Below are positions 9,608 to 21,279 of a DNA stretch of 64,000 nt, piece after piece. The stretch spans positions 52,526,879-52,590,878 of the forward strand of contig OX393550.1 in the NCBI GenBank assembly GCA_947650365.1. Reading direction: 5' to 3'. Source of the DNA: Chamaelirium japonicum. Taxonomy: Eukaryota > Streptophyta > Magnoliopsida > Liliales > Melanthiaceae. Under the pieces are notes generated by a model. It saw only the letters and a program-made list of their open reading frames with translations, was not told the DNA's origin and ran no database searches. The translations under genes were made by a program, and so were the position numbers. How positions within the stretch are numbered: position 1 is the stretch's first letter; each line of letters begins with the position of its first letter.

Positions 9608-12278
9608 TCAGACACTGGAAACATGGGCCCTGAGCGCTTCTGCCGCCTTCTCTGCTGTCTCCTTGTAAACCTTGCACTCAGACAACGCGTGCTCCAGTGC
9701 CTTCTTCGAAGTCTCTTCTCTGGCAGTGAAGACAGCGTGCTGGGTAGCAAGTTGTTGCTTCAGCTCTTGGATCTCGCTGGTGCGACCACAGGACACTTCC
9801 TCAACCTTGGAGAGTCGAGTCTTCAAGGATTCGAGCTCGTGACTCTGTGCCTCGCAACGATCCTGCAGCCCCTTGATCTCCAGCTTCCCCTTGCGAAGTT
9901 CCTCAATCTTGGTTTTGAGAGAGGCTTTCTTCGAAGTCAGGAGCTCTCTCAGCTCATCTCTCTCCGCGGTCAAGTGATTTATTTCAGCTACAGCTTCTTT
10001 TGCTCCCGCCCTCATGGAGAGCTTGGTTGCGACATTCATAACTGCTGAGTTCTGCAAAAGAACAAAAGAGTTAGAATTATCATAAAGATACAACTCAGAT
10101 GATTGATCGAGCAGATGCACCTACCAACAGATCAATTCTTTCAAAAGCTTCATCCAGAGTAGCCCCTGGGAGGTTGATGAGTTTCCTGATCGCAGCTGTG
10201 GGGCGGTTGATATCAACGTCACCCAAGCTTCTTATTGTCGGAGTCAATCCAGCAGGTGCACCTACAATCAACAAGAGATCAAAGTGTTAGATTATTTTCG
10301 AGCTTCAGAGGCAAGGCATTCAAGGCGAGTTAGTTCAATTACCTGAGGTTTCGACCTTCGGCTCTTTGCCCTTCCTGCGATCAGAGCCACCCTGAGGGGT
10401 CGACTTCTCCTGAATCGGGGTTGGCGCTGGTTGAGGTGGAGGAGCCCCATCACCCACTCGACTTCCCCTCTCCAAATGAGTAGGGGGGGAAGCATTCCTC
10501 AGAGGAGAGACTCTCTCTTCCTCTTGTGATCCGCCAGGCTTGAGCCCTGCCACCATTGCTTCCACCTCCTCAAGTAGAGAGCGAGAGGGGGGTGGGGGTT
10601 GCTCGACTTCTACACCCCCGCTCGTTGTTGCTCCTTCAATACGAGGAACTTCGGGGGGAATCTGATCGAGGGGTGTGGGGTTGCTTCCAACCAAACCACT
10701 CCTCGACAGCTTTATTTTCAGGCGCATTGGCCTCTTCAATTCATCAAATTTGTAGGCGGGAACCACTCTTTGGCCATCGCCTTCCGCATCCATAACTCCT
10801 TCCATCTGACGGGCCTTAGCCTCGTCAATGGGAACAGGAATTGAGTCTTCCCCTGTTGCACCAACAGTGGGGGTGGGAGGAATTTCTTCCTCACCACCCC
10901 CATTCTCGCCATCTCCACCAGAGGGAGTGGAAGACGGATCATCCTCGCCATCGCCGTCCTCATCCTCGTCATCGCCACTATTGTCGTGGCTGGCATTCTC
11001 GGTCCCCTCGTCTTCCTCATCGCTCCCCTTCTTTTCTTTTTCTTCCTCTTCTTCTTTCTTCTTCCCTTCATCTTCATCTTCCTTAGGCTTGACAAGTGTT
11101 TTTCGCTTCTTCTTCACTGGGCCTCTTTGGATCACCAGTTTCTCATCCAAAGTGGGCAATCGGCGCCTAGCAGTGTAGATCTTCTTCTCGGCCCGAATCT
11201 TTCGAATGATCTTACCCGACTGAGGGTCCTCCTCATAGTCCGAGTATAGAACTTCGTTATCCTCGTATCTATCTTTCGATCGGTGGAGGAGATTGGCCTT
11301 GCCATATCTCACTGGGCAGTTGGAGAACTGCTTCCACGACCTCGTTCCACAAGTCAGCTCGAGGAATAAGTTGTCTATGGCCCCAACCCTCTCGGAGGTC
11401 CAAGCAAAGATACCTCCCGCGCTGTACATCTTAACTGCGTCGTGCACACTGTCTCGGGGGGTGTCGGGCACTGACATGGATGTCCACGCGCCGGAAACAG
11501 AGATAGGCCAATCTGTGTACAGTTTGTCTGAAGGAACTGTATCAGTTAACGGACGAAGCGGAGACACACCGGTCAAATTGTAGAACGGGCTGTCCTTCCT
11601 GAAATTCCATCGATAATGAAAGAAAAAGTATCCAAGCTCGATCCGGGCAGGTTCACCTTCTGGGATACTGGAGTAGCATGCCCTCAAGTCTTCCTGGAAA
11701 TCCGACTCCACGCGGCAGAATGCGTAGATAATTCGCCAGGCGTTCCCAGTGACCTGCCCCGGGCAAAGGCCAGATGTATTCAGCAATCTTGCCGCAAAGG
11801 GGGGCAGCGGTAAACGCAGACCGCAGTTCATTTGGCCGATGGTCACGATGGTTCCCATGACCTTCTCGTTGCTGGCATAGCTGGTGAAGACGGTTTTCTT
11901 GTCGATGCCAAAAGCCGTCTGGATGCTAGGGAGTGAAGGCTGCGCTCCCTTCCCTTCAGTGAAATAAGAGAGCAGTGCTTGCCACTTTTTTCTCTTCGTA
12001 TCTGTGAACTCACCACCTACATTGTACATGTACTCCGTCTCCTCTGTCAGGGGCATGAGAGGGCCCAGAACAAACTTCACTTTGGGGATGAACTCTGGCC
12101 TTGATGGCGCTGAGGCAAACCCTACTCCTTGGTGCCGCTTGCCCAGTTGGCCAAGTTCAGCGAGAGCAGCCTTGCCTTTGCCACGGCCCCTCGGAGGAGA
12201 TTGAACCTCGACAATTTCCTTCCCCTTTCTCTTCGAGGGAGCTGTACCAGACTTCTTCGAACTGCCAGATGAAGCCAT
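9608..12278 (-). CDS. Antisense gene of the Tat element, three exons, about 838 residues, coiled-coil C-terminus
   Basis: Exon 1 (12278-10343) has 645 codons plus 1 base and starts MASSGSSKKSGTAPSKRKGK. Exon 2 is 10261-10125 and exon 3 is 10051-9608. Donors are CAG|GTAATT and TTG|GTAGGT. Acceptors are TTGTAG|GT and TTTGCAG|AA. The exon phases join without a stop, and exon 2 contains no stop in the joined frame. Visible parts are a basic, nuclear-signal-like N-terminus (KRKGK, RGRGKGK), a conserved-looking globular region (about 60-330, rich in W/F/Y), a very acidic D/E/K stretch (about 400-510), a proline-rich linker, and in exon 3 a long heptad-like coiled coil (DELRELL...LKTKIEELRKGKLEIKGL). 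I recognise no catalytic motif. Tat elements are known to carry extra, often antisense, ORFs here. The function is unknown; a structural or regulatory DNA/RNA-binding role is only a guess. The strong exon structure implies its own minus-strand promoter. Confidence 0.65.
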
Positions 12279-12730
12279 TGGACCGATCGAACGAGAACAA
12301 GAACAAGAGCAGAAATCAGGAGAACAAGGGTCTGGACTTCAAAAAATTTTGAAAACGTGAGGCGAAATGACAGCCAGAAAAAACTTTTGTACCCAGGGTA
12401 AAACAGGTGCGCAAATCGAGAAGACACGTGTCTTCACCATATCAAATCGCGTGTTTTTGTAGGTACACGTGGCATCCATCCGTAGCAAGCGCAAAACCAG
12501 GCGAACAGTCGCGACCAGGCGAAACGTCGGACCTACCGGTCCACATGAACCAACGGTCCAAGCAAGCCACCGGTATGGGTAAACCGGACCGCCGGTTCAA
12601 AGCAACCATCAAGCCAACCAAGGATTCAAAACAAGAAGAATCAAGCTCCATCAATGTTCAAAACTCTGCCAAAATATCGGAGAACAAAGCAGTAAACCTT
12701 CTCTGAAGGGCAGGTTCAAAACTTTACTTT
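12279..12730 (-). other. Upstream flank of the antisense gene
   Basis: 452 bp without a credible ORF. It is the 5' flank of the antisense gene and lies between it and the palindromic array. It should contain that gene's promoter, but I see no clear TATA box on the minus strand. Confidence 0.4.
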
Positions 12731-13563
12731 GATCGGTCAAATTTCTACTGGATCTGGCAAAAAACCAAGGTTTTTTGCCGATCGCTCGAACCTTGACCGG
12801 ATATTTTTTCACCGATCGGACAAACATGTCCGATCGGCGAAAGTTATCTGATCGGTCAAATTTCTACTGGATCTGGCAAAAAACCAAGGTTTTTTGCCGA
12901 TCACTCGAACCTTGACCGGATATTTTTTCACCGATCGGACAAACATGTCCGATCGGCGAAAGTTATTTGATCGGTCAAATTTCTACTGGATCTGGCAAAA
13001 AACCAAGGTTTTTTGCCGATCACTCGAACCTTGACCGGATATTTTTTCGCCGATCGGACAAACATGTCCGATCGGCGAAAGTTATTTGATCGGTCAAATT
13101 TCTACTGGATCTGGCAAAAAACCAAGGTTTTTTGCCGATCGCTCGAACCTTGACCGGATATTTTTTCACCGATCGGACAAACATGTCCGATCGGCAAAAG
13201 TTATCTGATCGGTCAAATTTCTACTGGATCTGGCAAAAAACCAAGGTTTTTTGCCGATCACTCGAACCTTGACCGGATATTTTTTCACCGATCGGACAAA
13301 CATGTCCGATCGGCGAAAATTATTTGATCGGTCAAATTTCTACTGGATCTGGCAAAAAACCAAGGTTTTTTGCCGATCACTCGAACCTTGACCGGATATT
13401 TTTTCACCGATCGGACAAACATGTCCGATCGGCGAAAATTATTTGATCGGTCAAATTTCTACTGGATCTGGCAAAAAACCTAGGTTTTTTGCCGATCACT
13501 CGAACCTTGACCGGATATTTTTTCACCGATCGGACAAACATGTCCGATCGGCGAAAGTTATCT
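12731..13563 (+). repeat. 119-bp tandem array (7 units) made of hairpins
   Basis: GATCGGTCAAATTTCTACTG begins each unit at 12731, 12850, 12969, 13088, 13207, 13326 and 13445, an exact 119-bp period. Units differ at only a few bases. Each holds two inverted repeats: GCAAAAAACC with GGTTTTTTGC around a 2-bp centre, and CCGATCGGACA with TGTCCGATCGG. The location, just before the 3' LTR, is where Tat elements are known to carry satellite-like arrays. Confidence 0.95.
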
Positions 13564-13930
13564 GATCGGTCAAATTTCTACTGGATCGGTCAAAAAACCG
13601 TGTTTTTTGACCGATCACCCGATTCTTGACCGGTTGAATTTTGCCCGATCGGTCAAAATTTGACCGATCGGTCAAAAATGACCGATCGGTCAAAATTTAA
13701 CCGATCGGTCAAATTTCAGCTGATCGGTCAAATTTACTACTGGATCGGTCAAAAAACCCTGTTTTTTGACCGATCACCCGATTCTTGACCGGTTGAATTT
13801 TGACCGATCGGTCAAAATTTGACCGATCGGTCAAAATTTGACCGATCGGTCAAAATTTGACCGATCGGTCAAAATTTGACCGATCGGTCAAATTTGACCG
13901 ATCGGTCCAAATTGACCGATCAGTCCCTTT
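13564..13930 (+). repeat. Short-palindrome array (TTTGACCGATCGGTCAAA)
   Basis: Two variant long units (starting about 13564 and 13734) degenerate into about ten copies of the 18-bp perfect palindrome TTTGACCGATCGGTCAAA and near variants, mostly 16-18 bp apart. It is continuous with the 119-bp array and shares the core ACCGATCGGT. Confidence 0.9.
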
Positions 13931-14033
13931 TTTCTCTAACATGCGACAAGTTTCTTCGTGTCCGTTTTTCAAAACAGGAAGTTGCTATTTTTTGCACCAA
14001 GTCCAAGCCAGCCAGAATGCACTCTAGCTAACT

Positions 14034-14042
14034 TGGAGGGGG
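14034..14042 (+). other. Polypurine tract
   Basis: TGGAGGGGG lies 4 bp before the 3' LTR and is the expected primer for plus-strand DNA synthesis. Confidence 0.75.
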
Positions 14043-14046
14043 TAAC

Positions 14047-14726
14047 TGTGGGTGCAAATTTTGGCATAAATCCACCACGGGACTCACCGGCCCTGCCTGG
14101 TGGGCCCACGAAGACTACCACAGGACCCACCGGCCCTGCCTGGTGGGCCCACGAGGACTACCACAGGACCCACCGGCCCTGCCTGGTGGGCCCACGAAGA
14201 CTACTACGGGACCCACCGGCCCTGCCTGGTGGGCCCACGAGGACTACCACGGGACCTACCGGCCCTGCCCGGTAGGCTCACGAGTCTAGAGAATCCTATA
14301 AATAGCAGAGCCTTCGAATGTAAAAGGATCGAAATCTAAGATCCGAAAATCTGATTTCCACTCTGAGATCTGACTTTCAGAACCAGAGCTTTGGGATTTC
14401 TAACCTCCGATCTACCATCTCTCTTTGATCTTCTTTTCTCTTTCGAAGAGATCAGGGAGCTTTCAGTGACACTCGGCCTGTCGAGGTCACTTCAACTGAA
14501 GTGTTAGTAAATTCGGATTGCTCCCTATAGCACGGAGACGTAGGCTTCGGCTGAACTCCGAGATCACATCTCGTGTCACAATTTCTCTGATTGCATTCCT
14601 CTGTCTGCATATCAAAAGGCTTCGACTTCAATCAAAAGATCGATCAACGATCTTCGACATCAACTTCGACTTCAATTGACTGGTGCTGCGAGAGTCTTCG
14701 GGTCGGCACGAAGATTTTCCCCCACA
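14047..14726 (+). repeat. 3' LTR of the young Tat element
   Basis: 680 bp, the same length as the 5' LTR, starting TGTGGGTGCAAATTTTGG and ending TTTTCCCCCACA. It contains the same 43-bp repeats and TATA box (14297-14304). Confidence 0.95.
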
Positions 14727-14731
14727 GACGC
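14727..14731. repeat. Target-site duplication GACGC, right copy
   Basis: Exact copy of 2298-2302. It defines the element ends and shows insertion by integrase rather than assembly error. Confidence 0.9.
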
Positions 14732-16180
14732 GATGCATCTGCTCGGGCCTCTTCGAAGGAGGGAGCTCTATTATCTTCTCTTGCAGCAGTTGGTCGAACA
14801 TGGAGGAGACTTCCGAGTCTGGGAAGGGGTACTCCTTGGCTTCGAGCTTCTCGAGAGTCATCCTTTTTCTTAGCGGCGGAGGCGGTGGTATGGCGACTCC
14901 CTTCTTCTGATCCGGCTTGCCACCGATCTTGAGCGGTTTGGAGGTTGAAGCGACGTCCGCAACATTGACTTGTTTCGGTTTCGGTACCGGTGGCTTGTCC
15001 TTCTTCTCCACCTTCAAGAAGTCTTTGTTCTTCGAGTCCCCGCGGCTTGCTAGGCTGAGTTCCATGTCGTGAGCCCGAGTCGCGAGTTCTTCGAAAGACC
15101 GAGGCTTGATACCTTTGAGGATGTAGAGCAGGCCCCAGTGCATGCCTTGGGTGCACATTTCGATAGCCGAGTCCTCATACAATCGGTCCCGTGAATTCAA
15201 TGCGAGGTTCCTCCACCTATTGATGTAGTCGATCACCGGCTCGTCTTTCCTTTGCTTGACGATGGTGAGTTCGGTTATGCTGACGGTACGTATGGTGCTG
15301 TAGAAGCGATTGAGGAACTCCCTTTCCATCTGATCCCAGCTGTCGATGGTCCCTGGAGGAAGATCAACGTACCAGTCGAAAGCATTTCCTTTGAGGGTGC
15401 GAACGAACTGTTTCACCATCTCGTCGCCATATGTGCTGGCATTGTTGCAAGTTTCGATGAAGTAAGCAACGTGCTGTCTTGGATTTCCCTTTCCGTCGAA
15501 GTGTTGGAACTTTGGTGGCTAGAATCCGACTGGGAAGCGTAACTGCTGGATCCTCGCGATGTAGTGCTTCGAGTATGCTGCCGTGATCGGAGGAAGGCCA
15601 CTGCCGTGGGAGCGTATCATGTCGGCTACCAACGCTTTTGGAGCAGAGTATTGATGTGACGATCCTTCTCCTTCATCAGTCGAGTAATCTGCGCCATGTG
15701 CTCGCTCATCTGCATGACTTGGAGCTGAAGAGCGGACGGAGGATGGTGATGGAGGACGTCTCGATGTTGCATGCTAGCATCATCACCGTCGTCATCGGAG
15801 ATGTAGTTACACCGGCTTGCTTCTGGTTGATGATTGGTGTTTGCCCCCTGCAGAGGAGGTGCAACGTCCGCTGGAGAATCCGAACGGGCTCGGGGTTGGG
15901 GCCGGTCCTCCCCAAACTTCTAGACATGGACTCCAGGATTGAAGCGCGTTCCTTCATGCACCAAGGTCTCATCAGCATTTTGACGAGCATCTTCGGCAGT
16001 AATTTCTGGCATGAAGACATCCGCAAGAGTTTGAGTACGCCGAGTGTAGACGCGTACCATCGGGGGAGCATCACCCTCCGGGTTGGCTGGATTACCGTGT
16101 CGGAGTAGTGGAGACTCCGCGATCGGTGAAAGGCTTGGAGCAAAGGTATCGTTGCTTGTCCCGGCCATTGCAAACATCAA
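14732..16180 (-). pseudogene. Old Ty3/gypsy gag, N-terminal half (interrupted)
   Basis: Minus-strand gag beginning at the ATG near 16180 (MMFAMAGTSN), only about 37 bp from the PBS. The first ~85 residues are open, then a stop follows at about 15920. After further frame changes, the gag capsid-like domain reads from about 15519: KFQHFDGKGNP..., LKGNAFDWYVDLPPGTIDSW, FLNRFYSTIRT, VIDYINRWRNLAL. It ends with a K/P-rich linker and ELPPSKRPEQMHR, where the young element cuts it. The reading continues at 2297 with the knuckle-like motif. A TAG at about 15520 replaces the residue before PPKF. Dead copy, older than the insertion it hosts. Confidence 0.85.
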
Positions 16181-16216
16181 GCAGCTTCTTCAGTCGTACG
16201 GATGAAAGGAGAAGCG

Positions 16217-16234
16217 GTCCCACCGGGCGTGCCA
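16217..16234 (-). other. Primer-binding site of the old gypsy element
   Basis: Read on the minus strand it is TGGCACGCCCGGTGGGAC, 6 bp after the LTR end. This form is common in plant gypsy elements. Confidence 0.75.
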
Positions 16235-16240
16235 GAAATC

Positions 16241-17943
16241 TGTATGCGCAGAAAAGGTATGGGTCGTCTTTATTGCACAAAACAAGATTACAAGGGTGGC
16301 CGGGACCCGGGTGGCTCGGGTGTGGCGAGTCTGGGTTGCGGCGAGTGTTGATCAGGGGATTGTGGGAGAGATCTTCTGGAGGATCCCTTTGATCCGCGTC
16401 TCCACGTGGTGTTCGTGCGAGAGCTCTGAAGGGGTTGCCCAGGACAGGGGTTTTTACAAGGTGAGGGTTTTTTGAGAGGCTAAAGAATGTCTGCCGTTTC
16501 TTTGGTCCCTTCCGTGCTTCGCGCTTCCTCGGCTAGGGGGTCTTCAGCTTCGTTCCTCGGTCTTCGTGTCTTCCTCGCTCCTTGCTTGACCTCGGCATCC
16601 TTGATCGTCGGTTCGCGGCGTCGATCGTGCTTTTGGCGTCAGCTTTTGGATTTGGCTTTTTGGCTTTGGCTTGGCTCCGGCTTGGCTCTGGCTTTTGCTT
16701 TGCTTCGGTGCTTGCGCTTGGACGTAGCCGAGAGAGACTTGCGATGCTTTCGTTCTTCTGGACTTCGCATCGTATCGGCTAGAACGTGCGGTGCTTTTGC
16801 TCGTGGCCGGTGTAGTCGCTTAGCTTTGGCACTTGCATTGCTTTGGCACGGGCTTTACTAGGGATTTGCTTTGGCTTCTTGCGTAGGCTTTAGCTTCAGC
16901 GTCAACTCGGTCTTCTTCTTCGAACGATGTGGGCTACTTCTCCGGCGCTTCGACGGTTTGGGTGTCGGCTGGACTTCTCTTCTTCTCCGGGCGTCTTTGG
17001 CGTGATCGGAGTCGAAGAATGCTTTCGAAGATAGTGGGTGTAGCATCGATCTCTGTGCGACGGTTGTAGCGTCGGCTTTTGTTGATGAAGACGGCGGGGT
17101 AGCGACGGTCTCCGTGCGACGGTTGTAGCGTCAGCTTGTGTCGATGAAGATGGCGGGGGTAGCGACGCTTCAGGCAGTCCGCTCCAGGCTTTCTTCTTCG
17201 TGGATGGTGCAAACGTTTGTCGAAGGCGACAGGGTGATGACGCTTCGTTCCTCTTCCCCGGGCTTTGGAGCTTGATCGGGGTAGAGGGTTTATTGGAGCC
17301 GACGGGGTAGTGTCACTCCGAGCTTCTTCTCTGGCCTTTACTTTTGGCGTCTTCGGAGTCGAAGGGTCTTCTTCTCCGAGCTTTCTTCTTCGAGCACGGA
17401 GTTGAAGCGTTGATTTTCTTGTGCAAGGGTCTTCACGTTGATGAGGGCTTTCAATGGACTAAGCCGATCCCGAAGGGACAGGCTTGCCCGTGCCTCGTGA
17501 AGCCTTGGGTTGATGAAGAAGCGTCTCCTCTTCTGCAGAGCTCCCGCATGGCGGTAGTTCTTTCCTTTTCTTTCTTCTCTTTCCTTTTTCTTTTCTTTCC
17601 TTTTCTTTTCTTTCCTTTTTCTTTTCTTTCCTTTTCTTTTCTTTCCTTTCTTTTCTTTCCTTTTCTTTTCTTGCCTTTCTCTTCTTTTTCCTTGCAGGGC
17701 CGGCCGGCCCCAATGGGTTTGGGTCATAGTAGGGGCCGGCCCCATGGGGTTCGGATCCCCTAGTAGGGGCCGCCCCCCCCTCCCCTTGAGTGTGGGGTCC
17801 GCTCCTCTTTTGTTGGGCGCGAATCGAGTCCGGGTCCGCACTGGTGCGTGCAAGTCGGGTCCGAGTCGAAACGCGCGTCGGGTTTGCATCCGCGTTGACA
17901 CACGTAAGTCGGGTCCGGGTCAGACGAAATTCGTGTGTCTACA
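16241..17943 (-). repeat. 5' LTR of the old gypsy element (1703 bp)
   Basis: On the minus strand it starts TGTAGACACACGAATTTCG and ends GCATACA (TG...CA). It contains a long pyrimidine-rich (CTTTT)n tract on the plus strand and several GTAGCGTCGGCTT-like internal repeats near 17040-17170. The matching 3' LTR would lie left of the window. The open frames inside are low-complexity and not credible genes. Confidence 0.8.
17559..17694 (+). repeat. (CTTTT)n-type pyrimidine tract
   Basis: About 135 bp of almost pure pyrimidine, TTTCCTTTTCTTTTC repeated, on the plus strand inside the old LTR. Confidence 0.9.
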
Positions 17944-18240
17944 AGCAGCCACAAAAATTCACTATAGTAGCTACAATGATTTCATTGTAGCAAAGATACT
18001 CAAATATATACCAATAATACTCAATTGAATGAGTACTATTGTTATAAAAATGAGTATTATTGCTGCAATGATTTCACTATAGCAACGTGTTTTTTAACAG
18101 CCACGACAACATCACTATAGCACTATAGTGATTTCGCTGTAGCTGCTCACCATAATGCTACAGTGATTTCTTTGTAGCTGCTATAGTCAAATCACTGTAT
18201 CAACTATATTGGTCCCACACTAGGTCTCGAAACTATATGT
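17944..18240. repeat. Hairpin-rich repeat fragment (CTACAATGATTTCATTGTAG type)
   Basis: Contains many short inverted repeats such as GCTACAATGA TT TCATTGTAGC, CTATAGTGATTTCGCTGTAG and GCTACAGTGATTTCTTTG. The same unit type is abundant at 39300-39720, so both are parts of one repeat family. No gene. Confidence 0.6.
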
Positions 18241-21200
18241 TTCGTAAAGATCGGATGAAGTTATATAGATAATGACAGTTTTGTAAATTTGGCAACTTAA
18301 CCATGGCTATTTAAGTTTTGTATTAACCAAAGAAGCCATTGCGACTGATAGGTTGAAATGTGGACTTGAGTTTAGAGGAAAAGACTGTTGGGACTTATCC
18401 TAAAATGAAACCCTTAAAAATGACTGTTTACAGACCGCCCCTTTTTAATTTGAGCAACTTTTGTTCAGGTTATGCTTGTAGAGCGCTACTCTCTTATGAT
18501 TAGGGTTCAAATTTTACCTCGCTTATATATCATTTTTATCGTTTTGACAAACCAGATGCAATGATAGGGTCGGATTTTTGGTTTGAGAAACTCTTGTTCA
18601 AGTTATGCTTGATAGATCGAAGAGCATTATTCTCTTATAATGTACTTATAAAAAGAAAAAATTAAATAAATATTATTACACTTCTAATGGCCTCATTATC
18701 TGTAACGTCCTGTACTTTTAAGATTTAGAAAATAAGTTTTTTTTTAAGGAAATGATATTTGTGCTCCTTACTCACCTAACGTTTTCTTCCATGTCGAATT
18801 GTGGATAGATTACACGTAATCACATAGCATATTGCATGCCCATCTTGTCTAGATATGTGAGAACTTCACAACGGTGCTTCATGCATAAGCGATTCAACAT
18901 CTATATGAAATGATATGGTTGTTGGTCATTTAGCTTGAATGTGCCGATACAATCTTTCAGATGGTTGCCCCACAGTGAAATTAGAAACCAGTTGAAGAGA
19001 TAGCTAGCGATCTGCCAGTCAGATCACAATGAATGTTATGACAATAGAATCGCGTCAATGAGAGCCTTCCAACAAGCTCACATGTACAGGAATCGGATTT
19101 GTGGATTGAAAGTCGTAAAATGTTCCATTTTTTGGCCTTGTGCGATTCGAATCAGGTCAAGCCACGATTGTGACTTATGAGTAAACTAGAAACCATATCA
19201 GTCCAAATCATTATTGGGCCCGAGTGTGAGGCCTGCTTGGGTCCATCCCTTTTGTAATTGCTGATCGGATCATGAAATGAAAGGATGATCTCACTCATCT
19301 CATTCTTGTCTCCATGTCTTCGACGCTAGCCATTCCTCCTCCATGTTCACACTCAACCACCCTCTTCTATCCCCTATATGTACCCCAACTCATTTGCGCC
19401 CCCATCCCACCCTGCTACTCAAGAAAGAAGAGTGCAGCATATAGAAAGTACAAGAAGGGTTAGAAAAAAAAAATGAGTGACCCCACCTCTTTTGTTTCCC
19501 TTCAGCCCAAACACTCTTTCCTTTGCCTTTTTAATGAGAGGGTTGAAATTATTGGCATAGCATTTATGGATGTAATTTGGTCCGCACATCACTTATTTCG
19601 TGGATGATGTGCGGACATGATTGCCCGGAACTTTTCCCTTGCATTTACACTCAACTAGTCTCTCATTTACCTATATATATCCCAACACTTGCACTCGTCC
19701 CACATACATGCAAGAGAGTAGAGAAAACTAGAAAGAGAGAGAAAACCAAAGAGAGAGGTGCAGCAACAGTGGGTGCAGTCGGCGCCCCCTTGCACAACAC
19801 TAGTGACACCCCCAACCCCCTCCTCCTAATATTCCCTCACACGATAGTCAGCGACCAACCGGCAACCGAGCCTCCGCCTCCGCCTCCCTTGTGCGCCGAC
19901 GAAAATCTTCCCGACCTCCCAGATGCCCAACCGGCCTGGTCTCCCTCTCTCCTCGTCAAGTTTCTCGGAGTCCTTATGTGACTGCAGGAGCTGACGCACG
20001 TGGAAAGAGATTTACCACATGGAGATTCAACCGGGAGAGTCTCTACCCCAATCAGACGAGTTACATCTCACACAGTCTGTGGATTACAACATGATGCTTA
20101 ATAAATAAATATACTCATTAGAATGAAAAATATATATATGACATGAAATCTATATTACTTGGCTTGGGACCTAGATTAGGATTGTAAGCTAGATAACTTA
20201 GGGGTTTAAGAACTTTAGGTCCTTGGGATTAGGTATTTAGCTAGTAGATATTTAATATATTAGCTTGCTAGATAAAAGATTGATTATTTTGTAGCATTAC
20301 AAATTAATGGGTTAAATCTTGATAGCATGATGGTAGCATGCCATGGAATAATTATGGGCCTAATCTTGTTAGTATGCTTGGAATAATGATGGGTTTATTG
20401 TTGCTAGTATGGAGATTTGAGTATAAGGTCGTTTCAAACTAAGCATACGAGATGCGATATGACCATCGTACGGGTGGGGGTAATCCCGGATCATACGCAG
20501 TAAATGATTATATCGTCAGATGTTTAACCCTAACGTTTTTTACACCCTTAGATTTAAGGATTAGCGTAGCATGTCATGGCCATTACAGTCCTTCAAGCCC
20601 GATGAAACACAAAGGACATCTTCGTAATGGAAATTGGGGTGGGAGTCTTCTGACTCTCTCCCAAATCCATAGAAATGGGACTTTGGACCCAATCTAGGAT
20701 TAAAGCATCTCATAGATCCCCAGGTGGCCCCTGGTATTTTGTGTGTAGCCTGGGTAGTCACACCTGTTAGCTAGGGAGCAACACTCCTGAGTGACCAGCC
20801 AGGTCTCAGCAGTACAATGACATGCTCACCGGAGGTTCAAGCGTGTGAATTACTTGATGTTGAGAGCTAAGATGTTGCTCGTGGCAGATCAGTGTTGAGT
20901 TCACTAGTGATTAGCGGATAGATCTATGTACTCAGGTAAGTTGTCACCTAAGGTTGTGAAATAGAGTCGATGATAGGCCAAAGTGGATGCACCTCCGTGT
21001 GTTATCTACCTAGGAAAAGGAGAGATGACCCATGAAATCTTAATTACTTGACTTGTGTGGCGAGTAGCGGGTCGAGGACCCATGGATCAAATCCAGATAT
21101 GTGACTGGTGGTGAGTAGTGACTCATATTAAATACCTGACATACGTGGTTAACGGAAAGTTGATGAATAGGGATGATCAATGTGCTTGGGGCTGGTGGAT

Positions 21201-21279
21201 CATATATACTATTGTACATATAATTTTGGGTTATATGCTGCAATAGTCTACTTTAGTCACATGGTGGCATCATAGTTGA
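18241..21279. other. Non-coding, no gene recognised
   Basis: A/T-rich relic sequence. Points seen: two loosely similar blocks (about 19310-19440 and 19620-19740), each with a TATA-like box (CCTATATGTACCCCAAC, CCTATATATATCCCAACA) and a purine-rich tail, which may be a diverged LTR or promoter duplication; a 134-codon open frame at 19577-19981 without recognisable domains; and a 20100-21250 stretch that looks like old LTR or leader sequence. I cannot assign ends. Confidence 0.5.

Larger units (their letters stand above)
2303..14726 (+). mobile_element. Young Ty3/gypsy LTR retrotransposon, Tat type, 12.4 kb
   Basis: A structurally complete element: 680-bp LTR, PBS, gag-pro, pol (RT, RNase H, second RNase H, integrase), a long 3' region with an antisense gene and a tandem-repeat array, a polypurine tract, and a 680-bp LTR, flanked by GACGC. 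The second RNase H after the gypsy RNase H, together with a long 3' region carrying an extra ORF, is the hallmark of the plant Tat lineage (Ogre, Retand and relatives). By eye the LTRs differ at about 6 of 680 positions (under 1%), so the insertion is recent. Two pol stop codons make this copy non-autonomous. It sits in the gag of an older gypsy element in the opposite orientation. Confidence 0.95.

Noticed and set aside
12731..13930. CRISPR-like regular repeats
   Set aside because: Units are contiguous with no unique spacers and lie inside a retrotransposon of a plant genome.
16487..16861. 124-codon open frame in the old LTR
   Set aside because: Leu/Ala-rich reading inside LTR sequence, no domain, opposite to the element's sense. 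The same applies to 17338-17901 (Lys/Arg-rich from the pyrimidine tract).
19577..19981. 134-codon open frame
   Set aside because: No domain, no supporting structure. It lies in relic DNA, with a TATA-like box inside the frame.
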